DNA from: Flammeovirgaceae bacterium UBA7330
GTDB taxonomy: Bacteria; Bacteroidota; Bacteroidia; Cytophagales; Cyclobacteriaceae
Length of the DNA stretch: 64,000 nt
Assembly: GCA_002471275.1 (NCBI GenBank)
Contig: DKPQ01000010.1
Location: 1-64,000 of the forward strand
Direction: 5' to 3'
Part shown: positions 1 through 9,449 of the stretch, piece after piece
Numbering within the stretch: the stretch's first letter is position 1
How the letters are laid out: the number at the start of each line of letters is the position of its first letter
Notes under the pieces: generated by a model
What the model was told of the DNA's origin: nothing
Databases searched by the model: none
What the model saw: the letters and a program-made list of their open reading frames with translations, nothing else
Position numbers and translations under genes: made by a program

Positions 1-87
1 AAGTAAAAGCCTGAGGTTGGCCACTCGCTATAGTCAGGTTGGCATAGATGCATCTTAATATTCAAAAATCTTCCTATTATTCAAAAT

Positions 88-948
88 ATGAAATTTGGAA
101 AGACAATAAAGCTATTTCTCATTGACGGAGAACCTAACGGCAGAATGACATGTGAATTGTCAAACTGGACAGGTAAAGCTTATAAGATTCCAAGAATTAA
201 AGTAAAGGATTGCTTGGATAGGCCAGATCTACTTAATCCAGGTATTTATTTATTATTTGGAAAAGATGAAACAGGAAAGGACCTGGTTTATATAGGTGAG
301 GCAGAAATTGTTTTCAAACGGCTAACACAACATCTCACTCAAAAAGATTTCTGGAATGAAGCAATTGTCTTTATAAGCAAGGATGAAAATCTCAATAAGG
401 CCCACATTAAGTATTTAGAAAATAGGTTGTTTGAACTTGCAAAATCTGTCAATAGGTATAATGTAGAAAATTCCACGACTCCCACTCAGTCATCAATTGC
501 AGAATCCGATAGAGCGGAAATGGAGGAGTTCATAGAGAATATTAAAACTCTCATCAATACTCTTGGACATAAGGTTTTCGAAGTTAAACGCGAGTTAAAA
601 TCACCTAAACAAGAAGCGTCAGAAACTTTTTTCATTAAAGCTGCTAGAGGGGCAGATGCAAAGGGAGAGCCAACTTCTGATGGTTTTGTTGTATTTCTCG
701 GCTCCAAAGCTGCATCTTCAATAGTCCCTTCTATGACTGATAACTTCAAAAGATTAAGAGAACAATTAATTGAAAATGGGGTTCTCGTAAAAAATGGCGA
801 AGCATTAGAATTTTCAGAAGATTTTGTTTTTTCCAGTCCTTCAACTGCTGCCGTCATGGTTATGGGAAGGAATGCTAACGGCTTAACAGAGTGGAAACTA
901 AAAAGTGGAATTTCACTAAAGGAATTTGAATCCAATAAAGCAAATTAA
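88..948 (+). CDS. GIY-YIG nuclease with C-terminal DUF4357
   Basis: This is a predicted GIY-YIG endonuclease of 286 residues. The core is visible as GIY at residues 52-54, YIG at 68-70, the conserved arginine at about R78 and the metal-binding glutamate E111 in YLENRL. The C-terminal part (about 200-280, with DGFVVFLGSKA and an SPS/AAxxVxGR pattern) matches DUF4357, a domain often fused to GIY-YIG modules and to restriction-modification proteins. No membrane segment is seen. It lies 20 bp upstream of an EEP-fold nuclease gene, so the two probably form a cassette. Both are more AT-rich than the uptake genes that follow, which would fit horizontal acquisition. The cellular role (repair, restriction or defence) cannot be decided from sequence alone. 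Confidence 0.85.
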   Translation: MKFGKTIKLFLIDGEPNGRMTCELSNWTGKAYKIPRIKVKDCLDRPDLLNPGIYLLFGKDETGKDLVYIGEAEIVFKRLTQHLTQKDFWNEAIVFISKDENLNKAHIKYLENRLFELAKSVNRYNVENSTTPTQSSIAESDRAEMEEFIENIKTLINTLGHKVFEVKRELKSPKQEASETFFIKAARGADAKGEPTSDGFVVFLGSKAASSIVPSMTDNFKRLREQLIENGVLVKNGEALEFSEDFVFSSPSTAAVMVMGRNANGLTEWKLKSGISLKEFESNKAN

Positions 949-968
949 TTTTTTGCAATCCCTAATTA

Positions 969-1679
969 ATGAGATTAGTAACTTGGAATTGTAACGGAGC
1001 ACTGAGGAAGAAATTCCATGAACTTTCATCGCTGAACGCTGACATTTACATAATCCAAGAATGCGAAGATCCTGAACAAACCAAAGACATTCATTACAAA
1101 GAATGGGCGAACTCACATCTGTGGATTGGAGAAAACAAGAACAAAGGAATTGGGGTCTTCATGTCGGGTGAATACTCCCTCGAACCATTAAATTGGAGTA
1201 ATCAATACAAAGATCATACAGTAAAACATTTCTTGCCGTGTTTGGTGAACAAACAGATTCGACTTTTGGCTGTCTGGACACATCATAACAACTCTCCAAC
1301 ATTTGGCTATATCGGACAATTTTGGAAATATCTTCAAACCAACAAAGCTCAATTCAAGAAGATCATACTTGCAGGTGATTTTAATAGCAATGTGATTTGG
1401 GACAAATGGGATCGCTGGTGGAACCACTCAGATTGTACGAACGAACTTCATGAACTCGGAATAGTTAGCGCTTATCATAGTTTGATGAACGAACAACAAG
1501 GAAAAGAATCTCAACCCACATTCTTCCTTCAACGAAATATCAACAAGCCATATCACATTGATTATTTCTATTTATCCGAGCACTTCTTAACACCAAAGTC
1601 CAACGTAGAAATTGGGGAACAGTCAAAGTGGCTAGACTTAAGCGACCATTTGCCCCTGATCCTAGAATTGTCAAAATAA
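969..1679 (+). CDS. Endonuclease/exonuclease/phosphatase (EEP) family protein
   Basis: A 236-residue protein with the EEP (exonuclease III/DNase I-like) fold. The catalytic signature is present in order: TWNCNG with N7, IIQECE with E31, LAGDFNSN with D137 and N139, and the terminal LSDHLPL with D226-H227. This set is typical of Mg-dependent phosphodiesterases acting on nucleic acids or phospho-lipids. It has no signal peptide, so it should be cytoplasmic. It follows the GIY-YIG gene by 20 bp and is probably co-transcribed. The physical pairing of two different nuclease folds suggests a joint nucleic-acid role, but the substrate is not visible. The ATG at 969 gives a start directly at the first beta strand of the fold. 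Confidence 0.85.
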   Translation: MRLVTWNCNGALRKKFHELSSLNADIYIIQECEDPEQTKDIHYKEWANSHLWIGENKNKGIGVFMSGEYSLEPLNWSNQYKDHTVKHFLPCLVNKQIRLLAVWTHHNNSPTFGYIGQFWKYLQTNKAQFKKIILAGDFNSNVIWDKWDRWWNHSDCTNELHELGIVSAYHSLMNEQQGKESQPTFFLQRNINKPYHIDYFYLSEHFLTPKSNVEIGEQSKWLDLSDHLPLILELSK

Positions 1680-1791
1680 TATCTGCCAACATTATCCATA
1701 CCATCTCACAAATCCCATCCATTGATAAATAGATATTAAAATCATATTACATTGATTGAATGCGCAATAAAACATCTTAATTACTGATTAT

Positions 1792-1808
1792 ATTGTAAAT
1801 ATTACAAT
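1792..1808. promoter_or_regulatory. Inverted repeat upstream of FecR1 (possible operator)
   Basis: Two perfect 7-bp arms, ATTGTAA at 1792-1798 and TTACAAT at 1802-1808, surround a 3-bp spacer. The site is 53 bp before the FecR1 start in the 182-bp spacer after the EEP gene. This FecR has no adjacent sigma-factor gene, so a dimeric regulator binding here is possible. The sequence is AT-rich, so a chance palindrome cannot be excluded. Confidence 0.35.
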
Positions 1809-1861
1809 CAACATGAGTAATCTGGCTGAGTTAGGGCTATATAATAGGCAGACCAACTCCA

Positions 1862-2860
1862 ATGGATCGAAAAACCCAGATACGGCGATATTTTGAAGGA
1901 AAACTTTCCCGCCAGGAGGCACAGGAGTTTTTAAACTGGTTCAACTCGGAGGAGCATGAGCATGAAGTCCATGCGGAGATCGATAAGCTTTGGTATTCCA
2001 GTGAAATCCAATCCAGTGAATGGAATGGATCCAATGTATTTAAGCTCATTCAGCAACGAAAGAACAATGAAAGATCCCTCAATATTCAAAAGCCGGAAGA
2101 GAAGAGAAAATTTTCCAATCCCTCATTGTTCAAGATTGCAGCTACGGTTGCCCTATTGATAGCTTCCACACTGATTTATTTCAATATAAAGACTCAGGAA
2201 GAGTCGCAGGAGGAAATCGTATATGAGGAAATCGTGAAATCAAATCCTCCCGGGCAAAAGTCCCGGGTTTATCTTCCAGATGGATCTGTTGTCAATCTCA
2301 ATTCCGGTAGTCAACTGAAGTACACAGAGGGTTTTCATAATGGCAGAGTTGTCTACCTGGAAGGGGAGGCCTTTTTTGATGTAAAAAAGGATTCCTTACG
2401 TCCATTCACAGTCGTTAGTGGTAGGTTATCTACTACGGCCCTGGGGACGAGTTTTAACATCAATGCCTTTGGTGAAGACGAGGAGGTGGTGCTGGTGACA
2501 GGAAAAGTGAGTGTCAGGGATGAAAATACCCGGATTGAGCTCTTATTGGACCCGGGTGAGAAGGTACACGTGAATGCTCAGGGTAAAAGCTTCACAAAAG
2601 AAGAGGCAGATATTTTAGCTCATACTTACTGGAAAGATGGGATTTTATATTTTAACAAAGTCAAAATGGCTGAAGTGATAGGCATTCTGGAACGATGGTA
2701 TGGAGTGAAAATTATAGTAACTGGAAAAGTCCCTGGTGACAGGTGTACGGGCCTCTTCAAGAAAAATGAATACCTCACGAATGTACTAAAAATCTTAAGC
2801 CACTCTGTGGCATTTGACTATCAACTCAACGATAAAGAAGTAAAACTGATGTTCAACTAA
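1862..2860 (+). CDS. FecR-family anti-sigma factor (FecR1)
   Basis: Membrane-spanning anti-sigma regulator of 332 residues. The N-terminal cytoplasmic part (about 1-85) starts with the usual RRYFEGKLSRQEAQEFLNW-type segment. One membrane helix lies at about 90-108 (KIAATVALLIASTLIYF). The periplasmic FecR domain (about 120-220) has the family patterns LPDGSVVNLNSGSQL, GEAFFDVKKD and STTALGTSFNI, and a DUF4974-like C-terminus follows. In this family the periplasmic part senses the STN domain of a partner SusC/TonB receptor and controls an ECF sigma factor. Unlike the other three FecR genes here, no ECF sigma gene is next to it. SusC1 and SusD1 lie directly downstream. The ATG at 1862 is used. 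Confidence 0.92.
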   Translation: MDRKTQIRRYFEGKLSRQEAQEFLNWFNSEEHEHEVHAEIDKLWYSSEIQSSEWNGSNVFKLIQQRKNNERSLNIQKPEEKRKFSNPSLFKIAATVALLIASTLIYFNIKTQEESQEEIVYEEIVKSNPPGQKSRVYLPDGSVVNLNSGSQLKYTEGFHNGRVVYLEGEAFFDVKKDSLRPFTVVSGRLSTTALGTSFNINAFGEDEEVVLVTGKVSVRDENTRIELLLDPGEKVHVNAQGKSFTKEEADILAHTYWKDGILYFNKVKMAEVIGILERWYGVKIIVTGKVPGDRCTGLFKKNEYLTNVLKILSHSVAFDYQLNDKEVKLMFN

Positions 2861-2903
2861 CTAACTCAAAAAACCTATGAAGAAACCCTGACAAAAAAAG
2901 AAA

Positions 2904-2924
2904 CCGGGAATCAATGACCCCCGG
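2904..2924 (+). other. Short hairpin between FecR1 and SusC1
   Basis: CCGGG at 2904-2908 can pair with CCCGG at 2920-2924 across an 11-base loop. Clearer hairpins sit in the equivalent FecR-SusC spacers near 12793 and 24497. It could modulate read-through between the regulator and the highly expressed receptor, but the stem here is short. Confidence 0.3.
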
Positions 2925-3010
2925 ATCAAACAATCAATCGATTGAAGGAAAGTTGCCGCTTTCCTGAAATCCAAAAGACTTATTGTTTCATTTTAAAGCA
3001 TTACAAAAGT

Positions 3011-6000
3011 ATGGAATACAAAATACTTCAAACCATTGCTATGGTTACAAAATATTCCCTGTATGTCTTTTTCGCCTTGTTCATAACCATGTCTTCTGGT
3101 TTAGCAGAAAGTGTTGTGGGTCAGGTGAAGAGCATCAAGGAGGTAGTTATTAACATTGATGAGTCCAGTGAGAAACTGGATCAGGCATTGAAAACCATCG
3201 AATCTCAAACAGATTTTCGGTTCTTCTATACCGACAAAAGCATCAAGCGAAACAAGGAAATCACCTTCTCTGAAAAGCATGGCACTGTGGCTGACTATTT
3301 ACTGGAAATATCCGGTCAGGCAGGTGTTCAATTCCGACAGGTCAATATGACAATTAGTGTGAGCAAACAGGAAGATCCCCAGTTTGTGGGTGATGTGGAA
3401 GTGGTGTTGGACGTTCAACAGTCCATAAATGGTATGGTAGTAGATGAGACCGGTGAAGGATTACCCGGAGCCACGGTATTGGAAAAAGGTACCTCTAATG
3501 GCACGATCACCGATGTGGATGGGAAGTTTTCGCTTTCTGTTAATGAAAATGCAGTTCTAAACGTATCCTTTGTTGGGTATAAGTCGGTTGAAGTGCCAGT
3601 GAATGGACGTACGACATTGAGCATCTCTTTGGAAGCTGACGTTGCGGCTTTGGAAGAGGTGGTGGTTGTAGGTTATGGGACTCAAAAACAAGTCAATGTC
3701 ACAGGTTCCGTATCTACAGTGAAATATGATGAAAAGCTGGAGAACCGACCCATTACGAATGCTTCTCAGGCCCTGGGCGGCAATGCCTCCGGAGTTTGGG
3801 TAAGCCAAAATTCAGGAAAACCAGGTAGCGATGGAGCCACGCTAAGAGTGAGAGGTTGGGGAACGCTCAACAATTCCAGTCCGCTTGTAATTATCGATGG
3901 TATTGAAGGATCATTCAATCAACTAAACCCCAATGACATCGAAAGCATTTCTGTGCTGAAGGACGCTGCCAGTGCTGCTATTTTTGGATCAAAGGCTGCA
4001 AATGGGGTGATCCTTGTCACCACCAAGATGGGGAAGAAGGACCAGAAAATGCAGGTCAACTTCAACGGTTATTATGGCCTACAGTCATTGGGAAGAAGAT
4101 TCGATATGATTGACAACAGTGTGGAGTATATGGAGATGTACAATAGCGCTTTGGCCAATGAAGGATCCAGCCCGCTTTTCCCTGATTACCTGATTGAAGC
4201 TTTTAGAACTGGCAATGACCAGTACAAATACCCCAATGCCAACTATTTTGATGAGTTGTTTCAGGTAAATCCTATTCAGGAATACAATTTGTCATTCAAA
4301 GGAGGGTCCAACAATACTTCCTCGTTTCTTTCATTCAACTATTTAAGCCAGGAAGGCATGATCCCCAATACCAATTCCAATAGATATGGTATTCGGGCAA
4401 ATATTGAGTCTAATGTAAATGACTGGCTGACCGTAAGCGGTCGAATCAATTATACCAGGAGAATTTCTGAAGAACCTTACGAAGATATTACCTACGGCTC
4501 GTTAGGTCGTGTCTTTGCGATGTTGCAGGGAGTCACACCCTTTACAGCTCCATATACAAGAGATGGTAGATTTGGTTCTGTGGAGGCCATTGATAATACG
4601 GGATCATTCCTGTACGACAACAGGAATCCATTGATTGATGCTGCCAATGGGTTGACCACCAGGGAGCAGAACTACCTGGTACTAAATGCCTCTGTGGGTG
4701 TTCAATTACATAAAAACCTCCTTTGGAAGACAACGATTTCATCTACCTCCAACTGGAACCTGACAGATAGCTACAACGAAAGCGTGTTTGGTTATACGGA
4801 TTCAGGTATTGAGACCACTACTAAAAACTTTAACAGGGAAGGTCTTGAGATCAACCGTGGTCAGGTTTCTACCATAGAGAACAATACCTTTTCTACCCTC
4901 AACTACAATCAGAAGATTGGTGGTATCCATGACATCTCAGCCATTGCGGGTATTCAGATGCAGGATCAGGTGATCAAGAACGTCTACTCACGCAGGACAA
5001 ATGCTCCTAAAGAAGGCCTTACCCAGGTAGACGCCGGTACTTCTGGTATCCAGGGTGAAGGAAACATGGTGGGCATCAAGATATACTCTTACTTTGGAAG
5101 ACTTGGGTACTCCCTTTCCGATAAGTATTTGTTTGAAGCCAACCTCAGAGCCGATGCTTCTTCTCGATTTGCCGAAGGCAACAGGTGGGGGATATTTCCT
5201 GGATTTTCAGCCGGATGGCGAGTCATTGACGAAGGCTTCATGCCTGCTTCCAGCACACTTTCTAATTTGAAGTTAAGAGCTTCATGGGGACAGCTAGGCA
5301 ATCAAAACATCTCTGGCTATTGGCCATACCTGACTGTGATCAATCAGAATAATGAGCTTAGCTATAGTTACAATGGAACATTCAGTCCGGGTGCGGCAGT
5401 GACATCACTGGTAGATGAAAATATTACCTGGGAAACAACCACCACCATTGACTTTGGTGCAGACTTCGGATTTTTCGATGATAAAGTAAACCTGGTATTT
5501 GACTACTTTAAGAAAAGGACTTCAGATATTATCGTACAGCTACCCATCCCCTCTGTTTTAGGTGGGTTGTCAGCACCATATGAGAATGTAGGAGAGATGT
5601 ACAACACTGGGTTGGAATTTGCATTGAACTACAATAATCAGAAGCTCAATCGGGATGATTTTGCTTATGATTTAGGGGTGAATCTTACCTATGTCACCAA
5701 TGAAGTCACCAGCTTTAGGGGTGGTGATTCACCGGATCAATTGTTTTTGATCAGGGAAGGTTATTCATACAATACGCTTTATGGCTTTAAGGCCATTGGT
5801 ATTTACCAAAGTGATCAGGAAGCGCTGGACCACATGAGCAATAACAGCTTCAAGCCCCAGGCTGGTAATTTGAAATTTGAAGACCTTAACAATGACGGAA
5901 GGTTGGGTTTTGAGGATAAACAGGATTTAGGGAACACGATTCCCAAGTTCACTTATGGATTCAGCGGAAGCATCAAATACAGAGGATTTGATCTGAATAT

Positions 6001-6421
6001 GTTGTTCCAGGGGCTTGCGAAGCTGCATGTTTATACGCAAAGTGCCTTTACCAATGTCACAGTTGATAATCCAACAATAACAACAAAATGGCGTGATGCC
6101 TGGACTCCCGAAAACACAGATACGGATATACCTGCATTGCGTCTCAATAGCTCATGGGATAACCAGCAAAGCTCTTTTTGGGTACATGAGGTTAGTTTCC
6201 TAAAGCTCAAAAATATCCAGCTGGGATATTCATTGCCGGAAAATGTGCTGGAAGCACTCGGTGTGCAGAAGTTATATGTATATGCTAATGCACAGAATGT
6301 GTTCACACTTGTGGATCAGGCTTATGAAGGGTATGATCCCGAAAGAAGCACCTTCAATGCAGGGCAGAATATGTACCCTGTCCCACGAATTGTTTCATTA
6401 GGTCTCAACCTTAACTTCTAA
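3011..6421 (+). CDS. SusC-type TonB-dependent receptor with STN domain (SusC1)
   Basis: Outer-membrane beta-barrel for TonB-dependent import of glycan fragments, 1136 residues from the ATG at 3011. An upstream in-frame TTG at 2942 would add 23 residues and is less likely, because the ATG start gives a normal signal peptide (helix around YSLYVFFALFITMSS). In order: STN signalling domain (about 40-115), carboxypeptidase-D-regulatory-like domain (145-215), VVVGYGT TonB-box-like segment ending at 224, plug (about 228-335) and barrel ending in LNLNF. The STN domain fits signalling to FecR1 upstream. Residues 145-224 are almost identical to the same segment in SusC2 while the barrels differ greatly. 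SusD1 follows after 4 bp. Confidence 0.95.
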   Translation: MEYKILQTIAMVTKYSLYVFFALFITMSSGLAESVVGQVKSIKEVVINIDESSEKLDQALKTIESQTDFRFFYTDKSIKRNKEITFSEKHGTVADYLLEISGQAGVQFRQVNMTISVSKQEDPQFVGDVEVVLDVQQSINGMVVDETGEGLPGATVLEKGTSNGTITDVDGKFSLSVNENAVLNVSFVGYKSVEVPVNGRTTLSISLEADVAALEEVVVVGYGTQKQVNVTGSVSTVKYDEKLENRPITNASQALGGNASGVWVSQNSGKPGSDGATLRVRGWGTLNNSSPLVIIDGIEGSFNQLNPNDIESISVLKDAASAAIFGSKAANGVILVTTKMGKKDQKMQVNFNGYYGLQSLGRRFDMIDNSVEYMEMYNSALANEGSSPLFPDYLIEAFRTGNDQYKYPNANYFDELFQVNPIQEYNLSFKGGSNNTSSFLSFNYLSQEGMIPNTNSNRYGIRANIESNVNDWLTVSGRINYTRRISEEPYEDITYGSLGRVFAMLQGVTPFTAPYTRDGRFGSVEAIDNTGSFLYDNRNPLIDAANGLTTREQNYLVLNASVGVQLHKNLLWKTTISSTSNWNLTDSYNESVFGYTDSGIETTTKNFNREGLEINRGQVSTIENNTFSTLNYNQKIGGIHDISAIAGIQMQDQVIKNVYSRRTNAPKEGLTQVDAGTSGIQGEGNMVGIKIYSYFGRLGYSLSDKYLFEANLRADASSRFAEGNRWGIFPGFSAGWRVIDEGFMPASSTLSNLKLRASWGQLGNQNISGYWPYLTVINQNNELSYSYNGTFSPGAAVTSLVDENITWETTTTIDFGADFGFFDDKVNLVFDYFKKRTSDIIVQLPIPSVLGGLSAPYENVGEMYNTGLEFALNYNNQKLNRDDFAYDLGVNLTYVTNEVTSFRGGDSPDQLFLIREGYSYNTLYGFKAIGIYQSDQEALDHMSNNSFKPQAGNLKFEDLNNDGRLGFEDKQDLGNTIPKFTYGFSGSIKYRGFDLNMLFQGLAKLHVYTQSAFTNVTVDNPTITTKWRDAWTPENTDTDIPALRLNSSWDNQQSSFWVHEVSFLKLKNIQLGYSLPENVLEALGVQKLYVYANAQNVFTLVDQAYEGYDPERSTFNAGQNMYPVPRIVSLGLNLNF

Positions 6422-6425
6422 AGCA

Positions 6426-7988
6426 ATGAAAATTAAAAATATATTCAAGTATAGTTTGATAGCGATTCTAGCCATAGCTATTAATGGCTGCGCCGATGAA
6501 TATTTAGACTTTTATCCGGGAGATAAGATCACTTCTGCAAATTTTCCCGAGAGTGAAGCTGATATTAAATTATTACTGAATGGTGTCTATTCTGAATTAA
6601 GAGAGACTTCCATTTACAATCAGGGGTTATTTGGTTTTGGTATTCTGGATGGAGCCACACCCAATGCTTTTAATTGGGGGAATACACCAATTGCCAAAGC
6701 AGGAAACGGACAACTGACCTCCGGAGATGGACAGATCGTAACCTTTAGATGGACACGATGCTACAGCATTATTTACAGGGCAAATTTCCTCCTTCAGGCT
6801 GTCGATGAGGTGGAACTCAGTGATGAGGCAAGAGACACCTATGTTGGCGAAGCTCATTTTTTGAGAGCTTTGGCCTATGCCACGCTTGTTGAATCTTACG
6901 GTGGTGTCCCGTTAGTTAATGGGTTGATCTCTGCGGAGGAAGCAAGAAATTTAACTAGAGCTACCACGGCTGAAACATGGGCTCAGGCTATTGCTGACTA
7001 TGATGTTGCTATTGCCAACCTTGATGCCGATGCTCCGGAAGTAGGAAGAGCAACAAAAGGAGCAGCACTAGGTATGAAAATGAGGGCATACCTGTACCAG
7101 GGCAAATACAACGAAGTACTTGATGTGATAGATGATATCGACGCACTGGGTAAGTATTCGCTATTTCCAAGTTATGAAGGCTTATTTAGGCTGGATAATG
7201 AGAATAACGAAGAAGTTCTCTTTGATATCCAATATATGTCAGGTGAGAACTCTCAAGGGTCACTTCATGATCAGTATTGTGGCACCGGAACCGGTAGCTG
7301 GACAAGAGGGACAAGGTATGTGCCTACAGATGACCTGGTGAATGCTTATGAAACAATAGATGGTTCACCTGTAGACCCATTGGATCCGTATGCCAACCGC
7401 GATCCCAGATTGGAGTTTACAGTTGTAGTGCCGGGATCTTTCTTCCTTGGTTATCAGTTTCCAAACTATATCTATCCTGGTGGGGCATATAATCACCCGG
7501 GAAATCGGTTGAAGCATCTCAGTACCAGAAAGTACCGCATCGAGCCCATGGAAGATTTACCACCTTCAGGCCAATCTGGTTTAAACAACATCATTTTGAG
7601 ATATGCTGATGTACTTTTGTCAAAGGCAGAAGCCATCATAGAAACCAATGGAAACATTGATGAAGCTGTCACATTGATCAATAGGATAAGGACCGAACGG
7701 GATGACGTGACAATCACTTCACTGCCGATGGGCCTGACTCAGGCGGAAGCCAGAGAAAGGTTACGACATGAGCGAAGAATAGAATTTGCTATGGAAGGAC
7801 TTTACTGGATGGATATCAAACGATGGGGCATTACTCAGGACATATATCCTTTAGAAGTAAAGGATCACAATGGCGATGTGATTGAAACCAAATTCCCGGA
7901 TGGGTATTTATCACATTATGATTTGCTACCCATTCCTGACAGTGAAATCTCACTCAATGAAAATTTGGTACAAAATGAGGGGTGGTAA
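6426..7988 (+). CDS. SusD/RagB-family glycan-binding lipoprotein (SusD1)
   Basis: Surface lipoprotein of 520 residues that caps SusC1 and captures the glycan. The signal peptide ends in a lipobox at INGC, making C22 the lipidated cysteine. The N-terminal SusD-like region follows (DYPG-type start, LLNGVYSELR, then the TPR-like FLRALAYATLVESYGGVPLV segment). The C-terminal half has the family patterns RYADVLLSKAEAI, LINRIRTERD and RRIEFAMEGLYWMDIKRWG. The gene is 4 bp behind SusC1, so they are one transcription unit. A strong intrinsic terminator at 8021-8070 closes the unit before the sulfatases. The bound glycan cannot be read from the sequence. Confidence 0.95.
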   Translation: MKIKNIFKYSLIAILAIAINGCADEYLDFYPGDKITSANFPESEADIKLLLNGVYSELRETSIYNQGLFGFGILDGATPNAFNWGNTPIAKAGNGQLTSGDGQIVTFRWTRCYSIIYRANFLLQAVDEVELSDEARDTYVGEAHFLRALAYATLVESYGGVPLVNGLISAEEARNLTRATTAETWAQAIADYDVAIANLDADAPEVGRATKGAALGMKMRAYLYQGKYNEVLDVIDDIDALGKYSLFPSYEGLFRLDNENNEEVLFDIQYMSGENSQGSLHDQYCGTGTGSWTRGTRYVPTDDLVNAYETIDGSPVDPLDPYANRDPRLEFTVVVPGSFFLGYQFPNYIYPGGAYNHPGNRLKHLSTRKYRIEPMEDLPPSGQSGLNNIILRYADVLLSKAEAIIETNGNIDEAVTLINRIRTERDDVTITSLPMGLTQAEARERLRHERRIEFAMEGLYWMDIKRWGITQDIYPLEVKDHNGDVIETKFPDGYLSHYDLLPIPDSEISLNENLVQNEGW

Positions 7989-8020
7989 GCTCCTGTCCTT
8001 AGCTTGATAATTATTCATGG

Positions 8021-8070
8021 CAACATCCGGGTTATTTCAACTATTGAAATTATCTCCGGATGTTGTTTTT
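8021..8070 (+). terminator. Intrinsic terminator after SusD1
   Basis: Perfect 10-bp stem, CAACATCCGG at 8021-8030 with CCGGATGTTG at 8056-8065, followed by five T residues. The loop is long (25 bases). It separates SusC1-SusD1 from the sulfatase pair. Confidence 0.75.
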
Positions 8071-8095
8071 AACTTAAAATCTCAAATAGAATTAC

Positions 8096-9445
8096 ATGAA
8101 AATGATTGATCATTTGATGGGTAAAATGGGCTATTTCTTACTCTTGTGTGGTTTTGCTACTATCAGTTTAGCAGCTCCTCAACCTCCAAATATTATCGTC
8201 ATCCTGGTCGATGATCTCGGGTATGGCGACTTATCCTGTCAGGGCGGGACTGATATACGGACACCTAATATCGATGCCTTATTTGCAGAGGGCATAAAAA
8301 TGACCAATTTCTATGCGAATTGTACAGTCTGTTCTCCAACACGCGCATCACTCATGACAGGAAAATATCCCGACCTGGCCGGAGTGCCGGGGGTTATTCG
8401 TACCCATGAAGAGAACAGCTGGGGGTTTTTAGATCCTGAGGCAGTGAGCTTGCCAGATAAAATGAATGAGGCAGGGTATCATACTGCCCTGGTTGGTAAA
8501 TGGCACCTGGGGCTGGAGTCACCAAACAAGCCCAACGAACGAGGTTTTGATTACTTTCATGGATTCCTGGGTGATATGATGGATGATTACTGGACCCATC
8601 TGCGGCATGGTAATAATTATATGCGTGAAAATGAACGGGTCATTGATCCCAAAGGCCATGCCACGGACATCTTTAGTGACTGGGCCATTGATTATATCAA
8701 TCAAAGCAAAGGAAAGAGTCAGCCATTCTTTCTGTACCTGGCATATAATGCACCCCACTTTCCGATCCAACCTCCTCAAGAGTGGGTAGAAAAAGTGAAA
8801 AAAAGAGAAGGGAACATTGATGAAAAGCGGCTTAAAAACATCGCCTTTGTTGAGCATCTGGATGATGGGATTGGTAGGGTGATTAACTCACTGAAAAAGT
8901 CAGGGCAATATGAAAATACGGTGATCATATTCTCTTCCGATAATGGTGGCCATCTACCCAGTGGAGCATCGAATGGAAGCCTGAGGGGTGGCAAACAGGA
9001 CATGTATGAGGGAGGGATCAAGGTGCCCACATGCATGGTATGGAAAAACAAGATCCCCGCAGGTGGAGAAACGTCGAGATTAGGACTTACTATGGACCTC
9101 TATCCGACATTATGCGCCATTGCTGGCATCGAACCACCCACAGGCATTGACGGGGTCAATATCTATCCGTCAGAGGGTGCAGGCAGTGAGGAAGAACGTA
9201 CAGTCTATTTTATGCGAAGAGAGGGAGGTAGTAAGTACGGTGGTTTGTGTTACTATGCCATTCGTAAAGGGCCTTACAAATTACTTCAGAATACGCCTTA
9301 TGAGGCCTTGCAACTATTCAACATAAGTGAGGATTACCGGGAACAAAAACAATTGGATAACAACTCGGAAGAATACAAGAATCTACAATATGATTTATCC
9401 CAACACATCCGAAAGTCAGGGGCCATTCCCTGGCAAGAAAAGTAA
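8096..9445 (+). CDS. S1-family sulfatase (exported)
   Basis: Formylglycine-dependent sulfatase, 449 residues, of the arylsulfatase A/GALNS-like S1 family. It hydrolyses sulfate esters, most likely on a polysaccharide given the Sus context. The formylglycine site is C79 in CSPTRASLMTG, and metal ligands are seen in VDDLGYGD (D39-D40) and further on in SSDNGGH. A signal peptide with a hydrophobic core (YFLLLCGFATISLA) precedes the catalytic domain, so the enzyme is exported. Activation needs a maturase (FGE or anSME), and none is in this window. It is 4 bp before the next sulfatase ATG and forms a pair with it. Starts at residue 3 or 8 are also possible. Confidence 0.93.
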   Translation: MKMIDHLMGKMGYFLLLCGFATISLAAPQPPNIIVILVDDLGYGDLSCQGGTDIRTPNIDALFAEGIKMTNFYANCTVCSPTRASLMTGKYPDLAGVPGVIRTHEENSWGFLDPEAVSLPDKMNEAGYHTALVGKWHLGLESPNKPNERGFDYFHGFLGDMMDDYWTHLRHGNNYMRENERVIDPKGHATDIFSDWAIDYINQSKGKSQPFFLYLAYNAPHFPIQPPQEWVEKVKKREGNIDEKRLKNIAFVEHLDDGIGRVINSLKKSGQYENTVIIFSSDNGGHLPSGASNGSLRGGKQDMYEGGIKVPTCMVWKNKIPAGGETSRLGLTMDLYPTLCAIAGIEPPTGIDGVNIYPSEGAGSEEERTVYFMRREGGSKYGGLCYYAIRKGPYKLLQNTPYEALQLFNISEDYREQKQLDNNSEEYKNLQYDLSQHIRKSGAIPWQEK

Positions 9446-9449
9446 ACAC

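Noticed and set aside
2942..3010. TTG start of SusC1 at 2942
   Set aside because: The 23 extra residues precede the signal peptide; the ATG at 3011 gives a normal N-terminus.
3415..3624. Similar antisense frames at 3415-3624 and 13267-13467, seemingly a conserved small protein
   Set aside because: Both are the complement of the near-identical regulatory-like domain of SusC1 and SusC2; the similarity comes from the sense strand.
9327..9449. Upstream in-frame extension of the second sulfatase
   Set aside because: It overlaps the first sulfatase by 119 bp and removes the lipoprotein signal from the N-terminus; the ATG at 9450 fits better.
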